A stretch of 31,212 nucleotides of DNA from Silene noctiflora (Eukaryota; Streptophyta; Magnoliopsida; Caryophyllales; Caryophyllaceae): the NCBI GenBank assembly GCA_009801015.1, contig VHZZ01000174.1:204837-236048 (forward strand), written 5' to 3'. The notes under the pieces were generated by a model. The model ran no database searches and was not told the origin of the DNA. It worked only from the letters and a program-made list of their open reading frames with translations. A program made the position numbers and the translations under genes. This document shows, piece after piece, positions 10,601 to 20,200 of the stretch (within the stretch, counting starts at the first letter, position 1; each line of letters begins with the position of its first letter).

Positions 10601-13600
10601 TCTAGGTGGAGCTGCCACAGTTCAGGTGCTTGCCTAACCTGCATTCTGTTTCTAGAATATTTGTGTTTTATTTATCTTAAAAACCAGTTCTGACATTCTC
10701 TTAGTCATGGTATTTAATCTTGGGTTGGAGTTGAGACCCTTGATCCGGAATTTGCAATCGTGGCCTAATCTTGGTAGTTGTGCCATAAACTCAGCCAATA
10801 TTCGGTAGCCTTCAAAACCTTGATAAGTTGGTCATGGGTTTGTGTCACAAAGTTCATGTCTTCATGATAAAACTCCTCTCAATACTCTGTTTCAAAGTCT
10901 ATAGTCTGGTACTCTGGTGATGTAGAAATTGTGGATATACTTTGTATATCTCATTAAGCTAACACTTTAGGGCTTTTGCAGCTTATTTCTTCATTATTAG
11001 TCAAATAAAGATTGTCTGCACTCTTTGTGGAGTCGAAGACTCGTTATTCTTTGATTCTGGATTATGATTAAATAAAGCAAAATGCTCACTGAACTGGTTG
11101 TGTTTCTTCTTATTGTAAATTAACAATCATTACACTTCTCGAGGCTATTGAGAATAAAGCAAAATGACTCACTAAATTCTCTATTTTGTTACTTGTTAGT
11201 ATCGGAAAGTAGTAGAGTCTAGATGCATTTTAAGATGCAATTTTAATTATGGGTCATCCAGAATACCCACTTTTTTAACACAAACATCGCAGAGATGGGG
11301 TTGCATATTTCTAACCCCTTCTCATTCGCTGCTACAAGCGAGTCATTGAGACACCGGCTAAGATTGCTTTTGTTGCAAGTAATGATTTTATATTTTCATT
11401 CTTTAATATCTTTTTCTTTTGTCAGGTAAGATTCCTAGTGCTACTGTTGGGCCAAGGGTATTGATTCCGGATTTCCAGTTGCTCATTGATGTCTACATGC
11501 AAATACGTGAATGGCTCTGCAGATTGTACTCGGATTCCCTTTCTTGGTTTCATATCCAGTGGCATACATATCCAGGGCCTTCAATCTTGGACGTGTCTTC
11601 ATCCATTTTTGGTACATCAATTTCTATTTTTATTTGTGCTGAAAGTTGAAAATTGTGTCCCCTACACTACTTCATGGGCACTAACAAGGGCAGATATCTC
11701 AAATTTCAATGTGTTCGTTTATTATGGTGTCATAAAAAAAAAAGTGAAGGCCACAGAATCCTGATAATTTGATAATCTGACCTCCACAAAGAAACTTGTT
11801 ATTCTAAACATTCTTATTGGACTTTCTTGCTAATCAGCTGTAAACCTATTCTCAAACTTTGATTGAATGTTTGGCGATTTCATATGTGATCCTATTTTTC
11901 TTTTCTTTTCTTGAAGGACATTATCTGGAAGAACTATGTGTTGTCTATGTAATCTATAAAGGCCACAGAATTCATATATATTTGATGTTAGATTCATAAC
12001 TTTTCTCGACATATTGTTTCATTTCCAGGTCTGTCAACTTCAAGTTTGTTCCAGAACCAGTCTTTGTTTCAAAGAAATTTGCAGTCTCATTGCTACTTAT
12101 ACATCTTGGACTCCTAGCTGTTTTTGCTCACAGGAGGTGGTGCAAGTAAGTTCGCTTTTGATTGTTGCACAAACATAAGGATGTGCTGGTTTCATTCCTG
12201 TTACCATCATGCGCTGATACAATTATGTCGTCTACAAATTTTTTTTTCTATGTATTCCACCTTTTAGATTGTGATTCCGTATGGTTATGAACTAAATTAG
12301 ACTGCCTTAGCCACCTAGGGGTTATTAACTTGTGATGGCCTTTTTGATGAATTTATCATTTAAAGCACAGCATGTTTTGTGGTAATGGTTTGACAACACA
12401 TTCTTCAAAGTTCAAATGATATCTCTTTTTCTCGGAATTTATAATCTTTTGCGCAACTTTAACCTGGAGATAACCTGGACGATAGTAAACTTACATTTAT
12501 CGGTTAGCTGCTTTTCAAGGTTTCAGTACGTTTTACACTGTCCATTCCCTGGGTTTTGAAAGCTATGTTTGCTTATGCAGGCATGAGGGCGGGATTTTGA
12601 AGGTGTTGCATACTGCTTATGTCGCTACACTAAGTTCCTTCCCTCTTCGGCAACTTTATGCATATGGCACTACCTCCAAAACTCTCAAGGAAGAACGTGA
12701 GTATTTCGCCTGTACATTTTCTGTTAGCTTCTCTTTTAAGTTAGTCTAAATATCACAGTATGCCTATTTCAGATATAGTATCTACGATGTTTGTTGGAAA
12801 CTTCATCGGCATTGTTTGTGCTCGCTCACTGCATTACCAGTTTTATTCCTGGTAAGTTCCTGATAGTCACATACTTACAGTAGTAATCATAATCAACACT
12901 TAAACCACATAACCCATTATATTTGCCCGATGAGTGCGATGAACCCTGATCTGATTCTATTATTGTAGGTACTTCTTTAGCGTGCCCTATCTTTTATGGA
13001 AGACTCCTTTTCCCACGCTTCTTCGGTAAGTTGTTTGATAAATACATTGTGCTTTCGACGTATGCATAAGAATAACGACTTTTACACCTTGATTGATGCT
13101 TGAGTTGTAGGCCACTGGCACCGTAGCTAATTGCACTTGGTGACCTAGCCTTAAAACACTATCCATTCTGGTGACCAAAGTGTTTACACAATATAAAATA
13201 GATTTTTGTGAATTTAAGTGGAAATCCAACTTAATATGTACATAAAGAAATATTTTCGCACCTCATCTAGCTAAAAACGTCATTATTAGGTATACCTGAA
13301 GTCACGAAAGCGAGAAATTGCTCAAACATTAGGTCACCAAGAAGTAAAATCATTCAACTTTAAGGTTGTCGAAGTAGGAATAAGCCCAAACTTGTGGGAA
13401 AAAAAAATGAAAAGTTTCTTTATAATCCATATTGAACCAGTGTGCTTGGTTTGCAGCCTAGCATTGTTTGCGACAGTGGAGTATTGTTGGAATGTTTATC
13501 CGTCAAACTGCTACTCATCGGCTATACTTCTTTGCGTCCACCTGCTGATACTATGGGGATTGTGGATTGCTCCTGTCGGATACCCCTACTTGGACGATAA

Positions 13601-13628
13601 CCCTTCTTCAAGTAAGAAGAAGAAATAG
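7630..13628 (+). CDS. ALG3: ALG3, Dol-P-Man:Man5GlcNAc2-PP-Dol alpha-1,3-mannosyltransferase
   Basis: ER-membrane enzyme that adds the first lumenal mannose, from dolichyl-phosphate mannose, to the lipid-linked N-glycan precursor. Thirteen coding exons: 7630-7816, 8040-8074, 8156-8293, 8844-8912, 10191-10348, 10434-10500, 10572-10625, 11523-11611, 12029-12145, 12581-12696, 12773-12851, 12969-13025, 13457-13628. They total 1338 nt, 445 aa, the usual plant ALG3 length; all junctions are GT-AG and in frame. Recognised motifs are [11 protein letters not shown] (about 65-75), [11 protein letters not shown] (about 90-100), [17 protein letters not shown] (about 154-170) and [10 protein letters not shown]. 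Many hydrophobic helices follow, and the C-terminus ends in SSSKKKK, which fits a KKXX ER-retrieval signal. An in-frame TGA at 7612-7614 fixes ATG 7630 as the first possible start. Intron 4 carries a Tourist-type MITE. Nothing appears broken. Confidence 0.93.
8913..10190. other. ALG3 intron 4
   Basis: A 1278-bp intron, the longest in ALG3. Half of it is the MITE at 9059-9727. The rest is AT-rich, with an ACCGCTTTATTTC/CTCCGTATTG type sequence near 10,000-10,060, and shows no exon. Confidence 0.7.
9059..9727. mobile_element. Tourist-like (PIF/Harbinger) MITE, 669 bp
   Basis: Perfect terminal inverted repeats, left GGGGGCGTTTGGTT and right AACCAAACGCCCCC, flanked on both sides by TTA (9056-9058 and 9728-9730). 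That is the 3-bp target duplication typical of PIF/Harbinger elements. The subterminal purine-rich GGAAATGGAAAGG on the left has a matching GGGAAAGGGAATCCC/CCCTTTCCC block on the right. The interior is rich in CCACC/GGTGG triplets and has a short CCGGTGAGTC duplication near 9300-9330. Long apparent ORFs on its minus strand are compositional artefacts. Confidence 0.85.
10626..11522. other. ALG3 intron 7
   Basis: An 897-bp intron between exons ending AATVQ and beginning IVLGFPFLV. The true acceptor is CTCTGCAG at 11522; an earlier TTTTGTCAG at about 11425 would add an out-of-family segment. A small repeated phrase ATAAAGCAAAATG appears near 11074 and 11154. Nothing else is seen. Confidence 0.65.
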
Positions 13629-14679
13629 CGAGACCGATTTTTGGATCGCCTGTAGTTAGCTTTGTTTCCCTTCAATGATTTGGCTACATTTAGCATTACA
13701 GTGAGATACATGTAGGATCAAAGCACAGTTTAAATATTATGCAACACATTTTATACAGTTTTGTTGTCAATTATAAGCAGCTTCCTTGCCAATTTCAGTT
13801 TGTCTGATCCTCAAAATATTGGTTTCGGCAGCTTCATCTATACCTAGCAAACTAATCCCGCTCCTAAAAAACGATCGAAGATATCTGAATCGATGACTAA
13901 TCGAACACCGATATTGAGTAACTTGAGATTATCCGAAACCCGATTCAAACTGAATTGAACTGAAACTAAACATAATAATTCAATATAATTGAAAGATATC
14001 CGAACCTGAATGCATCTGAAGTGATAATAGCCGAGTCCTAAATTGAAAATATTTATTTTTGATAAAAATACTCTCATCTAGGGGTTTTTTCTTATACACA
14101 ATTGCATCCCAGCACCAAAATTGTTGGGTGGAACCCTGCTTGTCTATTTCTCATGCTTCTCTCTACTGTAAGACTTTTCACAGGTTTTCTTTTGCACCAC
14201 AACTGTGTATCAAATCACAAGAAAATCTCGGTTCTCATTGGATCTGGCAAACCGGTCAGCCGGACAGGTTATTTCGGGTGTTGCAGATTCGGCCAAGACA
14301 TGTAGTGAATGAGCTCCAATGCCATTCCAGATCAAGTTACTCAATTTTCAACCAATCTTAACAATCTCTTGAATTTAAAAACACTGAACAAACCGTGGAA
14401 TAATCCAACATGCATTAGGCCTTAAATTCATCGGTTAAAATGGCTACATAATTACATAAGCAAAGCCATAGGGAGACTTGGCTGTTAAGTTAACGGGACA
14501 ATAGGAAACTGATTAGAGTCTAAGAAACATAAACCCTACAATACACAAACTAAGCTGTTCTGAAGAGAAACACATTTACAAATGCAGACCAACATGCAGA
14601 AGGCTTTTTTAATAGCTTTGGTTGATAACAGAGAAGAGCCGATGAAGAGGCAGACTTGTCAAGTGTCAACAGCAGTAGT
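13629..14679. other. Convergent intergenic region between ALG3 and the trypsin-fold gene
   Basis: Holds the ALG3 3' UTR (to about 13800) and the downstream 3' UTR of the opposite-strand gene. Near 13870-14000 lie degenerate phrases such as CCGAAACCCGATTCAAACTG and GAATTGAACTGAAACT, typical of dispersed low-complexity repeats. ORFs read here carry no recognisable protein signature. Confidence 0.5.
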
Positions 14680-15973
14680 TTACTGAGCCACCTGCACAAC
14701 AACGACAGCACTTAACAGCGTGTCCGTAGTTAAGGGATCTCGGATCCGATCCAAAGACACATTATAGCTTCAAACCAGGCTGAGAGCTTTCACTCTACTG
14801 ATCTTTCTCCTCCTGTAGTCCGTAACTGAGGGAGCTCACAGCTACTTAAAAAAGCTCCAAAAACTCAACTAATCCTATACCAAGAACAGAAAGCCTATCC
14901 CTTATGCAAGTCGGAATCAACACTAGCTCAACATTTGCAAATAGAATTTCAAACATCACACTGATTCACTAATTATAAGTTATACTCCGTATTAATCAAG
15001 CCACCAGAGTACCAGACATACTAAACAAAGAACGCATAACATAAATTTTGTAACACCATACAAATACATGTCTTAGAAAATGAGTCCTAAAACCACTATC
15101 AAACGGTTTCCAACAAAACAAAATCACAAGCCATAAATATTTTATTAGTATAGGAGATACCTTAGACTGCGGTGGAGATGTCTCATCTAGACCAAGAATG
15201 ACCAAATTACGGTCAAGCACCTCACGTAGAATCTGGGCAGGAATTAAGAACTGGAAAAATCCCGTAGAAAAAGCGATGAGGCCGACCAGTTTGTTAGTCT
15301 TCTCAGTAAAGACCGGCCAGCCACACTGACCATCAAGAGTTGTTTGAAGCAGATTTTGGACTTGGATTAAACGGAGATCAGGATTCAGTTTCCTTAAACA
15401 CTCATAAAAAACTTCCTTTTCAATAACATCACAGACACTTGAGTCACATGACATACAATCACAAATCCTCTTCATATGTGTTTGACTAACAACAGATCCA
15501 AGAGTCCGGGCTCCCCCAGGAACGGGAACACTAAAGCAAGCGTTTGAGTTATAAGTTTGGCAAATGTAGCCAAACGCGCCACTAAAAGGACAGAAATGGT
15601 GTACAAAAGCAAAAATTTTAACACCCATCTTAAACGCTATGGAACTAGGGAGAGGAAAAGCATCAAAGACCTCATCTTGATTAATCTTACGTAACCTAAA
15701 CAAGCTTAACCCATACTCTTTCCCTTCGGTATTTTCAATCATCTCTACGGCTCTAAGTCCGGTTGTATCAGTGTGCCTCCTTGTGGCAAAAGTAACGGAT
15801 GGAGCATCATTAAAGAATGTCGAATCCGGTTTTACAGCATGTGTCACAGAGACTAGAATTCCACTTGGGTGGATGCATAATGCACCCCCCATAAGTTGGA
15901 CATGAGAAACATCATCAGACGAATCGGATTTCAGAAACCACACATACGGAAATACGTCTTGAAATTTACCCAT
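14680..15973 (-). CDS. Trypsin-fold (Deg/HtrA-like) protein with Cys in place of the catalytic Ser
   Basis: The main coding exon runs 15973 down to 15161 (271 aa). The start is fixed by an in-frame TAG 18 bases upstream of the ATG. After QSK a donor AAG|GTATCT follows; a good acceptor (TTGTTGTGCAG) at 14692 would add only VAQ and stop at 14680, while an alternative acceptor near 14813 would add GGERSVE. The fold signature is GGALCIHPSGILVSVTHAV (His45), then GVKIFAFVHHF...SGAFGYIC (about 117-138), then LDGQCGWPVF (213-222), then LVGLIAF and FLIPAQILREVLD. This is the order of a Deg/HtrA or chymotrypsin-type domain. The usual GNSGGP is GQCGWP, so the nucleophile position is Cys217. The usual Asp of DLALL appears as Gly in EYGLSLF. 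No PDZ domain and no obvious targeting peptide are seen. A Cys cluster lies at 171-181. It may be a Cys/His-dyad protease or a dead pseudo-enzyme; the family call is moderate. Confidence 0.65.
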
Positions 15974-16300
15974 TTTACAGCAAACAAACTAATAGCAGAA
16001 AGCTCAAACAACCCAAAATCTAACACTCTAAGCACAACAATAGTAAGCAGAACAAAAAGGGAGAAAACAAGAGGAAGATACTTTACAAACCGAGCTTTGA
16101 AGAGTCAAGTATGGGAATTGGAAGGAAAACTGAAGAATCCTTTGCTGGGGTTTACTCTAAGAGACCAAATACCAAATAAACTGATACAGGAACAACACAC
16201 CAGACTTGTCGCATTTTTCTTAACTTCGTCGAGCATTCCGTCTCGTTTATTTGTTTACATTGTTTTTAAGAGTATTTTAATTAAAGATAAATAAGTGAAT
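15974..16300 (-). promoter_or_regulatory. Probable 5' leader/promoter of the trypsin-fold gene
   Basis: On the minus strand a possible leader intron runs from a donor near 16090 (CTCG|GTTTGT) to an acceptor just upstream of the ATG (CTATTAG). No unambiguous TATA box is seen. The plus-strand open frame here has no family features. Confidence 0.35.
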
Positions 16301-17240
16301 AACTCGTTACTCGTTTATATTACCCGTTTTAGGTAGAAGATTTTGTTTAGCTGACTTTTCCGGGAAATATTGGGTTATGCGGTAATAATTCAAAATATAA
16401 ATGAATTTTTTTTTTTGTTTAAATGAGTGCACTATGTCACCGGTGAGAATCGAACTCCCAACTTCATGGTTGGGGTAAGAGAGCTCTTACCACTTGAGCT
16501 AACTCTTGTTCTCAAAATATAAATGAAATTGGAGTGTAGTGTGAGTGATCCAAGTCCATACCTAAGTATCGGTGTGGAAAGTTCTTCTCCGAGCTCATAT
16601 TTTGTTTTTTATGTAAATGAAAAAAAAAATTATTATAAATTTTGAATTATGATTAGACACTGAGAATTATTCGAAAGGAACAACGCAATTTAATTAATCA
16701 TTGCGAATGATAAATGGTCTTAATTTGTTGAAACTATCGATTAATGATTATTCCATTTAGTTTTAATTTTGTCGAAGTTTTTGTTGTTATAGTTAATTTT
16801 GTGTAGAATCACATAGTCGTAATTTGTTAAGTTATTTTGTTGTTTAAATTATCGGTGTTGATTAGAGAATAAAATGCGTGAACGAGAGGTTAAGAAGAGA
16901 ACTATTATAAGGTAATAGGCAAAAATAAAAGTTGAAGTAAAAATGGCCAACAATGTATTTTAATTTGGGTAAAATCTCATTTAAGACATGTGATAAACAC
17001 TTGAAATTGTAATGACAATTGTGATGCGGTCGTGCGATGGTTGACGGTGGTGGGTTGTGGCCTGTGGGTTGGTGGCGACGGGGGGTGGTTAGGGACTTAG
17101 GATGGAGGGACTAATTTGAAATTGAATGCATGTAGGTTGAAGTGAGATTGTGAGAAGGATAAATTGGTCATTTACGTCCACAAAAGAGTAAAATCCGTTC
17201 ATAAAGCGATAATTCCTCCTCTCATAAATTCCATTTGCTC
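16301..17240. other. Intergenic region between divergent genes
   Basis: AT-rich DNA with the SINE at 16406-16511. A G-rich stretch (about 17035-17100, with GGTGGTGGG and GGGGGGTGG) lies upstream of ClpP3 and may affect its promoter structure. No gene is supported. Confidence 0.5.
16390..16527 (-). mobile_element. Very short tRNA-derived SINE with 16-bp target duplication
   Basis: The element proper is 16406-16511 (106 bp), read on the minus strand. It has a Pol III box A TAGCTCAAGTGG (complement of 16490-16501) and a box B AGTTCGATTCTC (complement of 16445-16456). It ends in ACATAGTGCACTCATTTAAAC and an 11-bp poly(A). Identical 16-bp direct repeats TCAAAATATAAATGAA lie at 16390-16405 and 16512-16527. 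The tRNA-like head, A tail and long target duplication together define a retroposed SINE. It lacks a cloverleaf good enough for a functional tRNA. Confidence 0.85.
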
Positions 17241-17282
17241 GAACCCCCCCAACCAAAATCCCAATCCTTTGGAACTTCAACA

Positions 17283-20200
17283 ATGGAGATTAGCACAATC
17301 ACAACCTCACCATTATCATCATCATCATCATTATCATGTTCATTAACTCCAGTTTCCTTCTTCAACAACAATCACCTTGAATTCAATCATCTAAAACCAT
17401 CAATTCCTGCTCTAAATTCATGGAATCAAACCAAAAGAACAAATCTTCATCTCAAAGCATTAAAATCGTCATTTCAAAACCCAACTTTATCTTCAAATTG
17501 GGAAATTGCAGGAACAGCTTCTGCACCAAGGTTGGCTAAATTTGAAGAACTTGATACTACCAACATGCTTCTTCGTCAAAGAATCGTCTTCTTAGGCTCT
17601 CCAGTTTGCTTCTTTCCTTGATTTTTTTACTTTGTTTTGTATTTAATGTTGTGAATTGATTTGGGGTTGAGTTATTTTGTTGAAGGATTGTGTTTTTGTG
17701 TGTGTATTTTAGCTAATCGAATTGAAGAATTATGGACAAAAGTTAGCTTATTTTCTTGTTTTTTCTACTTTATTTTATATTTTGATGTTGTAATTTCATT
17801 TGGGTTTGAGTTATTTTGTTGAAAGATTGAGTATTTTGTGTGTAATTTAGCTAATTGAATTGAAGAATCATGGGCAAAAGTTTGCTTTTTTGAGTTATTT
17901 TCTTGTTTTTTCTACTTTGGTTTGATTTGTATCGAGCTACCTGTTATTATTCAGGAAGATTTAGGTATTAAGGCTGATGAATTTTAGGGATTGAATTGAG
18001 TTGCTTTATCAACTTAACTCGAATTTGTGGGTTGAGGAGTCATGGCTGTCTCAATTTCGTATCATTGATCCATATTTACTTAAGATGTGATTTAAAGGGT
18101 GTAGGGCTGTCTTTTGTAATAAATTTGAGAGACTTGAGTTCCAAAAGACTGTTAGATACCCCATATAATAGTAGATGATACTCGAATGTGGACACTTAGC
18201 TAGTAAAGTAGTCTCTAAAAAGTTTGGGGCCTCGGTTCTCAGAACCTTTTGAACTTGCTATTAGACGACTTTGAAAGGGTCACAGTTTTATCTTGTGTAG
18301 TGATGGAAGTTGTTTCCCATTCTCCGCCTTCACCCTTTCACTACTTTACAAGCTAAAATTGGGTCCTTTTGGTAAGACCTATGAGTAAACATTGTGAATT
18401 GATTCAAATATTTCACTGTCGATGGAAGCCCATCTTTTCTTGGTTTTTAGACTGTATTCTGAACAAGATGTTTGGTGCTTTGATTTGTGTTGAGCTACAT
18501 GGTCGAAAAATTGAGGTTTCGGGGTTGTTTTAACCTTTAGAGGTTGTTTTTTTCGAGGAACTTGGGGATTTGGTGTCGGTATTTTTAGCAATTTGGTTTG
18601 ATTCGGTAGCTCTGTAGGTTGAGAGTTAAACTTTAGAATTTTGCACAATTAGTTAACTTATCTTTCCTGCTTCTCTTTCTTTGTTTTGTTTGCTACTATA
18701 TAATTTGCTTTGTTTTAGTTTGCAGTGAACTTCTCATTAGGAAGATTGAGGTTCTGGGGCTGTTTAGTGTTTACGGATGAATTTTGGGATTGTATTTGGA
18801 GGGAATTGGCTCAAAATTGAGAGTTCAAAGTTTTGATGAGTTTTTTTATCCTGTGCAATTTGTAGGAGCCACATTTGAACCTTACGGCCTTGTATGTAAG
18901 TCTGTAAATGTCGATTAAGACGGTTGGGTCAAAATGGCTCTTAAGCCCTCTTCTTTTGGACTGAAATCGTTTGAACTGAATTGAACTGAATGGAGCTGAA
19001 ATCAACTGAATGGAGCTGAACTTAACTGAACCGAACCGAAGTAAGAGTTAATTTGTAAAAAGAAAAGTTGAACTGAACTGAGATGAGCTGAAATTAAGTC
19101 CAAAAGAACAGGGCCCTACTCATATGAAGGAGCTTAAGTTGTTGTGGACTTCACAAATGTCTTATTGCGAGACCGTCTCTAGTAAATTATATGTTCATGC
19201 AAGGGAATTGGGTTTTAGAATATTAGATATGTTTGTATAAATGAATGTACTTGGGACTTCTGTTTGGTGACGAGTTTGCTTTCGTTGGGCATAAATTTTC
19301 CATTCTGTGATGGAAATAGTCAACTCTGAATTAACAGTCTGTTTAACTCCATAAGTCAAGCCCATTGGTCAATGATGAGTCGAGAAGCCTGGAAAGATTT
19401 GAACTTTTAGAGTGTATCCCTATTCTTGGATTCATAGTGAAACAAAAGGATTAGATTCAGAAATATTTTGGATTTGTAGTCGAGAAGCCAGGAAAGATTT
19501 GAACTTTTAGAGTTTATCCCTATTCTTGGATTCACAATGCAAAAAGAGTTGGATTGAGAAATGTTTAAGATTAGTAGTGGTCAAGCTTTTAATTTTTTCA
19601 GGTTTTTGTGTGTATTGTAGCAAGTTAGCTTTGATTGAATGAGCTTGTGGGTAAAGAGTTGAATTAATTGAAGATTATGGCCAAAAGTTAGCTTCTTTTA
19701 TTGCTTGATTTCCTAAATATTTGAATTGCTTTGGTTTGGTTTGTGACAAGCTACCCATTAGGATTCAGGAAGATTTGTGTTTTAAGGTTGTTTGTTGATG
19801 TAGGGATTGTATCTTAGGTACTATAGCAAAGTGGCTTGAATTTTTGAGTTAGTAGTCAGATCATCCCCATTTCTTGTCGTTGATCCATGCTGACTTGAAT
19901 TTGTGGAACTATAGCTGTGATTTAAGGGTTACAGTTTTATATTTTCAAGTGATGGAAGTTGTTTCCCATTCTTCACCTTCACCCGTTCAGTATTTTACGA
20001 GGTAAAATTGGGACCCTTGGATAACACTTGCTCCATATAAGTGAAAATTAAATCATTGATTTTAAACAATTTATACCATCAATGGAAGCTCGGTTATGAT
20101 AATTTTTTTAGGTTCTCAAGTTCGCTTTGTCTTTTGGTTTGTATATTCTATTGCGAACAAGACTGAGTTTTTATACGTTTTGTGGTTGTTTAATTCATGA

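Noticed and set aside
11419-11764. Two overlapping open frames around ALG3 exon 8
   Set aside because: Out of frame or intronic; only 11523-11611 fits the ALG3 protein and its flanking exons.
14059-14361. Open frames between ALG3 and the trypsin-fold gene
   Set aside because: No recognisable motif, no splice support, and convergent 3' UTRs are expected there.
15896-16294. 132-residue plus-strand open frame
   Set aside because: It overlaps the start and leader of the minus-strand trypsin-fold gene and has no family-like features.
16430-16511. Functional tRNA gene on the minus strand
   Set aside because: Box A and B are present, but no good acceptor stem or anticodon arm can be drawn, and the 16-bp target duplication with an A tail shows a SINE.
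19382-19578. CRISPR-like direct repeats
   Set aside because: Repeat units are about 98 bp, adjacent without spacers, and lie in a plant intron.
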